This document shows positions 32,375-41,152 of a stretch of DNA of 64,000 bases, piece by piece. Source of the stretch: Phanerodontia chrysosporium (lineage: Eukaryota; Basidiomycota; Agaricomycetes; Polyporales; Phanerochaetaceae); the NCBI GenBank assembly GCA_001910725.1, contig MJGA01000061.1, positions 1 through 64,000 on the forward strand, written 5' to 3'. The notes beneath the pieces were generated by a model. It searched no databases. It was not told the DNA's origin and worked only from the letters and a program-made list of their open reading frames with translations. Position 1 is the first letter of the stretch; each line of letters starts with the position of its first letter. The position numbers and the translations under genes were made by a program.

Positions 32375-33112
32375 TCGAGCAGCCCGCTCACTCCGTACAC
32401 GTTGCTGAGGCTTGCATTTGCAGTGCCGAAAGACGTCCAGCTCAAGGACCACATCCCCCAACGCATTTTCGACCGCCTCCAACGTCGTCGCGAGGCCGGC
32501 AACCCCGTCAAGTGGACGGACCGCAAAGTCAAGGCGGTCGTCAAGTACGTGTCCACGCTCCCTCAGCCTCCGCCCTCTGTCCCCTCCATCAACTGGACTG
32601 CCGTTCGCGAGGCTCGTGAGGCCGAACAACGCGTAGGCAACCGCATCCGCGAGCAGCGCCAACGAGAGGCGCAAGAAGCCCAGGCCGCCGTAGCCGCCTC
32701 CTCCTCCAAGCTCAGTTTGGCAGAGCGCCTCAGCGCCGCCCCGACGTACGAGCCCATCGCCCGCAAGCCCGTTGGCATCGACATCCCCAAGTACTCCCCC
32801 ACCGACCTCGTCGGCATCTTCACGCCTAAGCTCGACGCGACTATCAAGCGTCTCAAGGCCGTCGAGGAAGTCGACCTCTTCCACCTCGTAAACAGCGACC
32901 ACGCACGCGGCGTCTGCCAGCTAATCGAGCGCCTTCAACAGATCCGCGCCGAGCTCAGCCGCCTCGCCCCCACCACCACGTTTAAGGAGTGGCATCAATA
33001 CGAGCTCGGACTAGCTCAAATTGGTGACATTTCGTTCATCGGTTTAAGGCGCAACTTCCGCCGCATCGTGGGGGAATTAGACATCGTGTATCAGGCCGGA
33101 TATTTCGAGTAG
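32375..33112 (+). CDS. ATG-less codon-biased leader ORF of the chromovirus
   Basis: Open from after TAG 32372-32374 to TAG 33110-33112, about 245 codons with strongly G/C third positions like gag and pol. Contains no Met codon at all. The product would be charged and partly coiled-coil-like (AREAEQRVGNRIREQRQR) with IPQRIFDRLQRRREAG near the start and IVGELDIVYQAGYFE at the end. No known domain recognised. Translation would need a non-AUG start or an upstream spliced exon; it may instead be a fossil of a longer gag. Confidence 0.4.
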   Translation, partial: SSSPLTPYTLLRLAFAVPKDVQLKDHIPQRIFDRLQRRREAGNPVKWTDRKVKAVVKYVSTLPQPPPSVPSINWTAVREAREAEQRVGNRIREQRQREAQEAQAAVAASSSKLSLAERLSAAPTYEPIARKPVGIDIPKYSPTDLVGIFTPKLDATIKRLKAVEEVDLFHLVNSDHARGVCQLIERLQQIRAELSRLAPTTTFKEWHQYELGLAQIGDISFIGLRRNFRRIVGELDIVYQAGYFE

Positions 33113-33536
33113 TGTATAAAATATATCTCGTATCGCTCTGGATTCCGATTGTTCGAATCGACCGCACTTCTTTGCGCGAAATCTCGAGGACCATACAGTC
33201 CGCGATTTTCACCTCATCGATCGAGGGGAAGATTGGCAATTCGCTCCCTGTGACGAACAACCCTGTCCACATCGAGAAAGCGCTCCAGCGGCCCCACAAC
33301 TCCCGCCGAACACTCGAGAAATCCAATTCGAGCGCTCTCGCTTCGCGCAACGGCTAGAATTCGCCCGCGCCTCTGCTACTACTCCGAACACTCCCGACCG
33401 CAGTCCCCCGGACAGCAGCCACCACTCGTCTCCCGAGACATCGCTCGGCTCTGTCCTCTCTGATCACGAACCCGTTCCCTCGCCCCTCGACCTCTCTCGC
33501 GCTCACTCAGGAGCCAACACCCCCCGTCCCCCCAAT

Positions 33537-34787
33537 ATGTCAAGCACTCCCGGTGGAGCGCCGCCCGGTCCGGCGCCTCCCGACCCCGTTTCTGCTGCGC
33601 TCCTGCAAATGGCCCAGGCGATGACGCAGCTCACCAACACGGTCAACACTCTGGCCCAGGCCATCGGTAACAGTCACACAACGGTCAACGCCACGGTTAA
33701 TGCGAACAAGGAGCTGCCCTTCGTCGAGAAGCCCGTCCCGTTCAAAGGGAAAGGTTCGGACACGGCCCGTCTCTTCCGCGCCGCCTACCGCATCTACGCC
33801 GATGGGCAGCCGGAGAAGTTCGGCAAGCGCGACGTCAACGGCAACCTCGAGCGCGACCCCAACACCGGAAAGATCTTGGTAGATGGTCAGAAGTGGATCG
33901 TCGGCGCCCTCTCCTTCATGCAGGACGAAGCGGCCGAGTGGGCACGGCAGTACATCGAGCAAGCGGCAGACGGCACTCAGTTGTTCGGAGGATCCCGCAC
34001 CCAATTCTGGGAGGCTTTCAAGAACCGGTTCGAGCCTATGGACGAGAAGGCCGAGGCCCTCAGCAAGCTGCAGGCATGTACGCAAGGCAATCGCCGGTTC
34101 GCGGAATTCTTCGCGGAGTTCCAAGCCCTCGCCGGCCGCACGAAGCTCACCCCGGAAGACCTGGCGGCCCGGTTACGGACGAAGTTCAACAAGGACTACC
34201 TCGAGCGGATCTCGTACATGGTCAACCCCGCTACCGGTAAAGGCCCCGAGACGTACGACGAGCTCAAGAACGCGGGTTTCGCCGTCGACCGGTCGAAAGA
34301 CAAGCTCTCGCAAGACCTCCTGGCACAGCAAGGCAAGACGTCCTCGACTCCGGCTAGCTCGTCAGCGCGCGCCTTCCGCGACCCGAACGCGATGGACATC
34401 GACGCCGCGAACATCGACGAGCTGTTTAAGGGTCTCACTGGCACGGATCTCAAGCGCCAGTTCGACGCTGTCATGAAGGATCGCTGCAAGGTCTGCGGCT
34501 CGAAGTCCCACAAGTCCACGGACCCCGTGCACCGTGACTCGGTTTGCAACCACTGCGGCAAGAAGGGTCACTGGTCCCGCGTCTGTCGTGCCCGCCTCGA
34601 GGGTAAGCCGAGAACCGCCCCCGCTACCGCCGCCGTCCGCGCCTCGTCTTCGGATACCTCGCCTCAGGATTCCTCGTCTCCGGCCTCCTCGTCTTCTGGC
34701 AGCTCGTCTGACGACCAAGCCGCCGCAATCGCCGCCCTCCGTGATCAGCTGGCTCTGATGCAGAAGCAGCTCGCGGGTTTTGCTTAA
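33537..34787 (+). CDS. gag: Gag with CCHC zinc knuckle
   Basis: Structural nucleocapsid protein, 416 aa from the first ATG of the transcript. A retrotransposon Gag core is around residues 60-240 (FRAAYRIYADGQPEKF, WEAFKNRFEPMD, KAEALSKLQ, RFAEFFAEFQALAGR), followed by a CCHC knuckle (CNHCGKKGHWSRVC) and a preceding CxxC pair (CKVCGSKSHK). A Ser-rich tail follows. The same frame is open and codon-biased back to 33120, without ATG. Ends TAA 34785-34787 right after the frameshift site. Confidence 0.9.
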   Translation: MSSTPGGAPPGPAPPDPVSAALLQMAQAMTQLTNTVNTLAQAIGNSHTTVNATVNANKELPFVEKPVPFKGKGSDTARLFRAAYRIYADGQPEKFGKRDVNGNLERDPNTGKILVDGQKWIVGALSFMQDEAAEWARQYIEQAADGTQLFGGSRTQFWEAFKNRFEPMDEKAEALSKLQACTQGNRRFAEFFAEFQALAGRTKLTPEDLAARLRTKFNKDYLERISYMVNPATGKGPETYDELKNAGFAVDRSKDKLSQDLLAQQGKTSSTPASSSARAFRDPNAMDIDAANIDELFKGLTGTDLKRQFDAVMKDRCKVCGSKSHKSTDPVHRDSVCNHCGKKGHWSRVCRARLEGKPRTAPATAAVRASSSDTSPQDSSSPASSSSGSSSDDQAAAIAALRDQLALMQKQLAGFA

Positions 34788-34818
34788 GGGGCCGGAGTGA
34801 CGCCGCATCGTCGGTCCC
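34775..34818 (+). promoter_or_regulatory. Programmed -1 frameshift signal at gag/pol junction
   Basis: Slippery heptamer G GGT TTT at 34775-34781 in the gag frame, spacer of 6 nt that includes the gag stop, then a 7 bp stem GGGGCCG (34788-34794) with CGGTCCC (34812-34818), one G-U pair and a 17 nt loop. After a -1 slip the pol frame is open straight into the protease; pol has no ATG of its own before its protease motif. Confidence 0.75.
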
Positions 34819-37800
34819 TGTCTCGTCAAGCCCGGATTCAACTCCGGCGCCGTCACTAGAACCACAGGACTTGTCAGATACCATCCGCTCATGTACAATA
34901 TCAGTGCTAGATCCTTTTTCGAATCATTATCGTGTACCTGTAAAGCTCACCGGACTCAATAAAACTATTCGCACGCCTGCAATGATTGACTCCGGTGCGA
35001 CTTCGCTGTTCATCCACGAGGATTTCTGTAAAAAACACAAGATCCTCACGGTACCACTCAAGAAGGAAATCACACTGTACAACATCGACGGAACCAAGAA
35101 TGAAGCAGGATCTATCACACGCCGTGCCAGACTCCAGCTCACTGTGGGTTCTTATACGTTTAAGGAGGAGTTTCTTGTCACGAACATCGGTCCGGAGGAC
35201 GTCATCCTCGGGCTTCCGTGGCTCAAGAAATGGAATCCGAACATCAACTGGGAAACGGGAGACGTCCAGTTTCAGCTCCGCGGCGGAGCTGAGGACACCC
35301 CGGTTTTCGGTATCCACCAGATTGACGCCAACCGCTCCGAGCGCCGCGAATGGCTTCGAGCAGGCATTGTTGAGGACGCCAAGGACGAAGTCTGGATCCT
35401 CGCCGGTTACACTTACTCACAAGCGATCGCTGTCGAAGCCAATCGCGAGAAGTACGCCAAGACGTTCGAAGAGCTAGTTCCCAAAGAGTACCACCGACAC
35501 AAGAAGGTGTTCTCCGAAGAGGAATCACACCGCCTTCCGAAGCACCAGCCCTGGGATCACGCGATAGATCTCGTCCCGGATGCCCCGGCCTCGATCAAAT
35601 CGAAGGTTTACCCTATGTCCCCGATTGAGAATGAAGAACTACAGCGGTTCATCGACGACGCACTCGCCAAGGGGTATATCGTCCCCAGCAAGTCTCCGAT
35701 TGCTTCCCCTGTCTTCTTCATCAAGAAAAAGGACGGCAAGCTCCGGTTCATTCAGGATTACCGCAAGCTCAACGACATCACCGTGAAGAATCGGTACCCC
35801 CTTCCGCTCGCCTCCGACATCATCGGGAAGCTCCAGGGCGCTAAGATCTTCACTAAGTTCGACGTCCGCTGGGGCTACAACAACGTCCGGATTAAGGAAG
35901 GTGACGAGTGGAAAGCTGCCTTCGTCACCAACCGCGGTCTCTTCGAGCCCAGAGTTATGTACTTCGGTCTGTGCAACAGCCCTGCCACGTTCCAGGCCCT
36001 CATGAATCACATCTTCGCCGACCTCATCGCCGAAAGCAAGGTCGCAGTCTACCTTGACGACATCCTCATCTGGTCGAACGATCTCGCTTCGCATCGGAAG
36101 ATTGTTCACGAGGTCCTGGCGCGCCTCGCCAAGTACGATCTGTACCTTCGGCCCGAGAAGTGCGAGTTCGAGCGCTCGGAGATCGAATACCTCGGGCTGC
36201 TCATCAGCGAGGGACAAGTCGGCATGGACCCCGGCAAGGTTAAGGCTGTAGCCGAATGGCCGACCCCGAAGAACCTCAAAGACGTACGAGGCTTTGTCGG
36301 GTTCGCCAACTTCTATCGCCGCTTCATCAAAGACTTCTCAAAGATCTGCCGCCCGCTGCACGATCTGACGAAGAAGGACACTCCGTTTAATTGGGGTCCC
36401 GCACAGGCAGAAGCCTTCGAGACGCTCAAGCGCGCTTTCACGACTCAGCCCGTGCTCGCCATGTGGAGCATTGATCGGCCAACTCGCGTCGAGACCGATG
36501 CTTCTGGCTACGCCACCGGAGGAGTCATAGCCCAACGCAACCCTGAAGATGGTCTCTGGCATCCAATCGCGTATCGCTCGCAGACCATGAGCCCCGCCGA
36601 GCGGAACTATGAGATCTGGGACCGCGAGATGCTTGCAATCATCGAAGCTCTCAAGGACTGGCGCCAGTTCCTCGAAGGTCTCCCGGAGCCTTTTGAGATC
36701 TGGACCGATCATCAGAATCTCCAGTACTGGAAGACTGCGCAGAATCTCACACGGCGACAAGCCCGGTGGGCCTCCTACCTCGCCGAGTACGACTTCCGCA
36801 TCATCCACCGCCCTGGCAAGACCCATCTCCTCGCTGATCCGCTTTCCCGGCCCTCTTCGCTGCATGTCTCCGACGAAGAAGACAACCGCTCGCAGATAGT
36901 ATTGAAGCCGGAGCTGTTTAAGATAGCCGCCACGGTAGCTTTCGCAAACCCCTCCCCCCTCGAGAAGCGCATTCGCGACTGCTCCGAAAAGGAAAAAGAA
37001 GTCGCAGACGCCCTACAGACTCTCCGGACCAAGGGGCCCCGCAAGCTGCGCAACGGCGTTCTCGAATGGGAAGAGGACAACGGCCTTCTGTACTACCATG
37101 GGAAAGTCTATGTCCCGAACAGTGCCGCGCTGCGCAACGACGTCATCAAGTCTTGCCACGACGCGCCGACCGCCGGACACCCTGGGAAGCACACCACTCT
37201 CGAGTTGGTCTCTCGGTACTATTGGTGGCCACGCATCTCCGCCGACGTTAGCCGCTACGTGCTCGGCTGTGATCAATGCCAACGGTACAAGTCCGCCCCG
37301 CATCCGAAAGCCACCCTGCAGCCCCACGACGTCCCTTCAGGGCCTTGGGAACACGTCGGCGTGGATCTCATCACGCAACTCCCACGTGACGCCAAGACCA
37401 AGAAGGACTCGATCGCGGTCTACGTGGACCACTATTCGGATCAGTGCCACCTCGTGCCGGTCGACTCGACGATCACCGCTGCCGGCATGGGCGACGTCCA
37501 CTACACGGACATCTTCCGCCTCCACGGCCTCCCGCGCAAGATCTTCTCCGATCGCGGGCCACAGTTTGCAGCTCGGTACATGCGAGCGCTATACAAGCGC
37601 CTCGGCATCGCTACTGGTCTCACCACAGCATATCACCCCGAAGGCAACGGCAAGGTCGAGCGCAAGAACCAGGAAGTCGAGAAATTCCTGCGTCTCTTCG
37701 TCTCCCAGCGCCAAGATGACTGGGTCGATTGGCTCCCGATGGCCGAGTTCACCCTGAACTCACACGTGTCCAGTGCTACCGAGCGCACGCCCTTCGAGAT

Positions 37801-38539
37801 TGTTTACGGCTACACACCGGACTTCACGATCCCGGCCGGCAAACACACCAACGTTCCCGCTCTCGACGAGCGCCTAGACCGCATGGCTCACGTCCGCAAA
37901 GAGGCCGAAGCTGCCCTGCGCCTAACCAAAGCCCGCATGAAAGAAGAGTACGAGGCCGCGAAGAAACGCGCCCACTCCTTCAAGGTCGGCGATCAGGTTT
38001 GGCTCAGCACGAAGGACCTCAGCATCGATCAGCCCTCGCCCAAGCTCGGCCCCCGCCAGCTGGGTCCGTTTAAGGTTCTGGAAAAGATCGGCGATCTGGA
38101 CTATCGGCTCGAGCTCCCGAGCTGGCTGAAAATCCACCCGGCTTTCCATGTCAACCGCCTCAGCCCGTGGCACGATCAAGGCGTTGAGAAGCCCCTGCCA
38201 CCCAAACCTGTCAAGGTTGCCGGCGAAGAAGAATACGTCGTCGAGAAAGTCCTCGACAGCCGCATATACCGCCGCCAACTGCAGTACAAAGTCCGCTGGA
38301 AAGGCTACGGCCAAGCCGGCGACACGTGGGAAAAGGCAGACAACCTCAAGCACGCCAAGGCCCTGGTCAACAAGTTCCATCGCGAAAATCCAGAAGCGCC
38401 CCGCAAGCTTGCTGCCACCGCCTTCGAAGCCCTCGCTGCCTCTTTCCGCCCGTTCGTCACTGAAGTCGACGTCTCTCACCTTTCTGCCTCCGATCGCGCT
38501 AAGGCCGATCTCGACTGGGAGGAGGGGCGCCACACCTAA
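34781..38539 (+). CDS. pol: Pol: protease, reverse transcriptase, RNase H, integrase, chromodomain
   Basis: Expressed in the -1 frame from gag. Domains in order: aspartic protease (MIDSGATSLFI); RT (DYRKLNDITVKNRYPLP, FTKFDVRWGYNNVRI, catalytic YLDD); RNase H (ETDASGYA, REMLAIIEAL, WTDHQNL); integrase with a HHCC-type zinc finger (H...H in DAPTAGHPGKHTTLE, CDQCQRYK), then the DDE triad (GVDLITQLP, FSDRGPQFAARYM, GKVERKNQE); GPF/Y-type end (LGPFKVLEKIGDLDYRL); and a chromodomain (YVVEKVLDSRIYRR, YKVRWKGYG, DTWEKADNL). About 1,250 codons, no internal stop, all listed catalytic residues kept. TAA at 38537-38539. The chromodomain probably guides integration to marked chromatin; here the target was nevertheless a gene exon. 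Confidence 0.95.
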   Translation, partial: CLRGRSDAASSVPVSSSPDSTPAPSLEPQDLSDTIRSCTISVLDPFSNHYRVPVKLTGLNKTIRTPAMIDSGATSLFIHEDFCKKHKILTVPLKKEITLYNIDGTKNEAGSITRRARLQLTVGSYTFKEEFLVTNIGPEDVILGLPWLKKWNPNINWETGDVQFQLRGGAEDTPVFGIHQIDANRSERREWLRAGIVEDAKDEVWILAGYTYSQAIAVEANREKYAKTFEELVPKEYHRHKKVFSEEESHRLPKHQPWDHAIDLVPDAPASIKSKVYPMSPIENEELQRFIDDALAKGYIVPSKSPIASPVFFIKKKDGKLRFIQDYRKLNDITVKNRYPLPLASDIIGKLQGAKIFTKFDVRWGYNNVRIKEGDEWKAAFVTNRGLFEPRVMYFGLCNSPATFQALMNHIFADLIAESKVAVYLDDILIWSNDLASHRKIVHEVLARLAKYDLYLRPEKCEFERSEIEYLGLLISEGQVGMDPGKVKAVAEWPTPKNLKDVRGFVGFANFYRRFIKDFSKICRPLHDLTKKDTPFNWGPAQAEAFETLKRAFTTQPVLAMWSIDRPTRVETDASGYATGGVIAQRNPEDGLWHPIAYRSQTMSPAERNYEIWDREMLAIIEALKDWRQFLEGLPEPFEIWTDHQNLQYWKTAQNLTRRQARWASYLAEYDFRIIHRPGKTHLLADPLSRPSSLHVSDEEDNRSQIVLKPELFKIAATVAFANPSPLEKRIRDCSEKEKEVADALQTLRTKGPRKLRNGVLEWEEDNGLLYYHGKVYVPNSAALRNDVIKSCHDAPTAGHPGKHTTLELVSRYYWWPRISADVSRYVLGCDQCQRYKSAPHPKATLQPHDVPSGPWEHVGVDLITQLPRDAKTKKDSIAVYVDHYSDQCHLVPVDSTITAAGMGDVHYTDIFRLHGLPRKIFSDRGPQFAARYMRALYKRLGIATGLTTAYHPEGNGKVERKNQEVEKFLRLFVSQRQDDWVDWLPMAEFTLNSHVSSATERTPFEIVYGYTPDFTIPAGKHTNVPALDERLDRMAHVRKEAEAALRLTKARMKEEYEAAKKRAHSFKVGDQVWLSTKDLSIDQPSPKLGPRQLGPFKVLEKIGDLDYRLELPSWLKIHPAFHVNRLSPWHDQGVEKPLPPKPVKVAGEEEYVVEKVLDSRIYRRQLQYKVRWKGYGQAGDTWEKADNLKHAKALVNKFHRENPEAPRKLAATAFEALAASFRPFVTEVDVSHLSASDRAKADLDWEEGRHT

Positions 38540-38564
38540 CGACCTCGCGAGGACGCTCGGTTTT

Positions 38565-38574
38565 AGGAGGGGGG
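38565..38574 (+). other. Polypurine tract
   Basis: AGGAGGGGGG three bases before the 3' LTR start at 38578, the expected plus-strand primer. Confidence 0.8.
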
Positions 38575-38577
38575 TAA

Positions 38578-39272
38578 TGTCACGGATGTGACGGCGCAGC
38601 CCTATTTTTCGCCGATTTTCAGCTATTTTCCTCGATTAATCCAACGGGCGAGCAGCCCTCGCGCCGTCCGAAGTCCTAGCCGCCCACGCTCAGCGCCTGG
38701 CCACCCAGCGCCAGCGCCCTGATGGCGCATCACCCTTAGACGCCAGCGCATCCCGCTGCGCGCTCAGACACTGCCCGGATCACCGGTCTGCCCTGCAACC
38801 GGTTCCCCGGATCGCCGAGGAGGCACTGTCATCCCTGATGACTCCCCTCGCCGAGGCTCGCCGAGCTGATCATCCCCATGACACAGCCTCGGTCCGACGC
38901 AGCCTCGGACACTGCCAGCTGACACAGCCTCGTGACATAGCCCCCGCACAGCCTCGCCGCGCAGCCCGCGTCGCAGCCTCGCTGGCTATGCCAAGCACTG
39001 CCCATCAGCTTAGGTAATCGTACAGCCTGCCCTAAAGACTCTGTAGTATATAAGGGTAGCACTCCTCGCTCCTGTCCGTCATCTCGACCTCTTGGTCAAT
39101 ACGGACAGGTAAGCCCCAGCTTGTATAGTAGAATAGTTCGCTAATGTTATCTTGGTCAATACGGACAGCTGCGCAAGTTTGTTCGTCGCTGCGTGATCCG
39201 CTCCGCCGCGCCTTGTCGTCGACCTCCCCACTTGCCCTCCCTCGTGAAGCGTTGAGCCCTAGCTCCGCGACA
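38578..39272 (+). repeat. 3' LTR
   Basis: Same 695 bp length as the 5' LTR and, as far as I can compare by eye, identical, indicating recent insertion. Confidence 0.95.
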
Positions 39273-39277
39273 CTCGA
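39273..39277. repeat. Target-site duplication, right copy (CTCGA)
   Basis: Direct copy of 31568-31572. Confidence 0.93.
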
Positions 39278-39720
39278 GATTCGGGAGGACAGGACCTGAA
39301 AAATGCGCCGCCAGGACCTCAAACGCTGCATCATCCACCAGATATCTTCCAGTATCCCCGACATGCAGGGATCTGACCGAGCGCGCGTGCCTCTGGAACG
39401 GCGCCCACTCTCCGGGCAGCGGTGCGCGCACAATGGTCTGCCACGGCGCGTTAGCAGAGGCCAAGCAGCGCACGCGCGCAGGATGCGCTTACCAGCGCAC
39501 GGTGCAGCACATACTCCGGCTCCCGCGATTCTGCGAGCAGACGACGCGGCAAGCAGTTGACCAGAGGGCGCAGGCCCGGGAGGTCGGACCACAGCTGCTC
39601 GTGCGCAGCTTCGGCGAAGCCGACGCAGACGAGCGCGAGCCTGCACAGCGTCTGCCGATGGCCGCCTGCGTGCGCAACGATCGCGCGGACGATCTCGTCG
39701 ATGTCGAGACAGGGATGCAT

Positions 39721-40744
39721 CGCCAGCGGCGTGAGTAAGGACGACGCGACTTCTGAGACGCATGGCGGGAACCCTCGGCGCGGGGACGCAGCCCCCGGAC
39801 AGCGAGCCGCCGATGAATCCTCCACGAGAGCCAGACACTCCCGCTGCACGAAGGCTTCATGGCGGTCTTCAGCATTATAAGATATCCTTGCGCCTCTAGG
39901 GTCCTCTCAGAGGGCCCCCACTGCTGGCCAACACTCAAAGGGGCTCTGCCGTGCAGCGCAGACGAGGATCAGGACCCCGCACACCCTCCTCCAGCGTCAC
40001 GTCCGTGACAGGGCGAACGCGGCCTGTCACGCGCCTCCCTTGCCCGGCGCCGCCACCCCACCACAGCTGCCACCCGCAGCACGCCGGGCAGGCCGCCCCC
40101 CACGCCCCGGCGTCGTCCAAGAAGCAAACGGGCCCGCGGACGCGCGGTCTGGTCGCCGGAGGACGACGCGCTGCCCGCGGACGTCCTCCTCGCGGCGCAG
40201 GCCCAGGGCAGGGCCCGTCGCGTCCGGGCGCGACGCGGTCGCGGCGGGCCCACGGAGACCGCGCAGGAGTGCCGGAGCCGCTTCGCGTGAGGTGCGTCGT
40301 GCCCCGCGCCGCAGAGAGAAGTGTGTGTTCGTCGCGCCGGAGGAGGCATGGGAGAAACTGTCGCGGGTGCGTGCTGTCATCAGTCCTTTGATGTGGAGCC
40401 CGTTTGCTAGGTGCAATTGCGGTACAAGCGATGGCAGGACAACCGCTGGCCGTTGTACGGAAAGATGAAGCTGTTGTGCCTAGTGTCCGATCCGACCCCT
40501 TCGGGTGGCACGGAGCCTCTGTCGGTCCCCAAAGCTGAAGATGCTGCGTCCCAATCATGGTCTTTGCCGCAAATCCAAGCTAACGATACTTGTGCTTTGC
40601 CCGACGATCGCGTCATTCATCCAGATGTGCGCATATCTCCTTCATTAATTTGTGCGTATCCGCTCATCGCATGTAGCCACCACAGGCCTTGGGGCCATCT
40701 AGTCTGTCGCATATGACACCCCTGTGAGGGCACACAAGCGCGCT
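39721..40744. other. Intergenic, GC-rich
   Basis: Promoter side of the disrupted F-box gene. Long frames at 39950-40400 look like GC-driven shadows without motifs. Confidence 0.4.
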
Positions 40745-41152
40745 ATGAGTCCGCCACGCGACACGACACCGCAAAAGTGGCCGCGTCCTTCAGAGACTAG
40801 TGGTGACAGTGTGGACATCTTCTCCGGCGCTGTACCGGGCCCGCTCACCGTGCAGACCACGTCTTCTTGCTTGGCATTCGATGTCGATGCAAGCAGCATA
40901 GCCCCTTCTTCGCAGACCACCCTCGACCACATCTGTCACTCTGCCTCTGAAAGCCGAACGAGAGCAATCCACGTCTTGGAGACAGACGCGGGGTATACAC
41001 CCGACGCGCTGGTTCCAATCATCGAGCTCTTTGAGCGACATCCTGAGGTTGTGGACTCGTTCCTTGCTGTCTCTGCCCAGAGCGTGCGCTCGCTGTATAT
41101 CCGACGGGCCTTGACGCAGCGCGCCCCTGGTAACTCCTGCTGTATCATGTAA
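40745..41152 (+). CDS. Small hypothetical protein ending in a CaaX box
   Basis: 135-codon single-exon frame, ATG 40745 to TAA 41150-41152, starting MSPPRDTTPQKWPRPSETSG. The last four residues are CCIM, which fits a farnesylation CaaX motif (X = Met). The middle is Ser/Thr-rich and looks disordered; residues 80-125 are probably helical (IHVLETDAGYTPDALVPIIE, LYIRRALTQR). No family recognised. If real it may be membrane-anchored. Longer than typical basidiomycete pheromone precursors, and no receptor gene is nearby. Could also be chance. Confidence 0.35.
   Translation: MSPPRDTTPQKWPRPSETSGDSVDIFSGAVPGPLTVQTTSSCLAFDVDASSIAPSSQTTLDHICHSASESRTRAIHVLETDAGYTPDALVPIIELFERHPEVVDSFLAVSAQSVRSLYIRRALTQRAPGNSCCIM

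Larger units (their letters stand above)
31573..39272 (+). mobile_element. Complete Ty3/gypsy chromovirus LTR retrotransposon, 7,700 bp
   Basis: LTR-leader-gag-pol-LTR with identical-looking 695 bp LTRs (31573-32267, 38578-39272), TGTC...GACA ends, a 5 bp CTCGA duplication, a self-complementary primer site, a polypurine tract, and a pol with PR-RT-RH-IN-chromodomain. All catalytic residues I can check are present and no frame is broken, so it looks recently mobile. It lies opposite in orientation to the F-box gene it interrupts. The chromodomain places it among chromoviruses (Tf1/sushi-like relatives). Confidence 0.95.
30482..39720 (-). pseudogene. F-box gene split by a chromovirus insertion
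   Basis: Minus-strand F-box gene with ATG at 39720 (MHPCLDIDEIVRAIVAHAGG, then CRLALVCVGFAEAAHEQLWSDLP), an intron with a GTAAGC donor after VLHRAL, and a second exon starting TIVRAPLPGEW. The frame is cut at HFSGPVLPNLE by the retroelement (31573-39272). Beyond it, the frame resumes as RLVWTSAGLARHARLF and runs through an LRR-like body (LTRLDFAVCRSVDL, LEELEVTGSSRL) to TAG at 30482-30484. The two halves join in frame across one copy of the 5 bp target duplication, so the gene was intact until insertion. An F-box-containing truncated product from the 5' part remains possible; the 3' half has no start of its own evident. Confidence 0.85.

Noticed and set aside
34871..34873. TTG as an independent start of pol
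   Set aside because: The pol frame is open upstream into gag and a slippery site with stem-loop lies at the junction, so a -1 frameshift is the better explanation.
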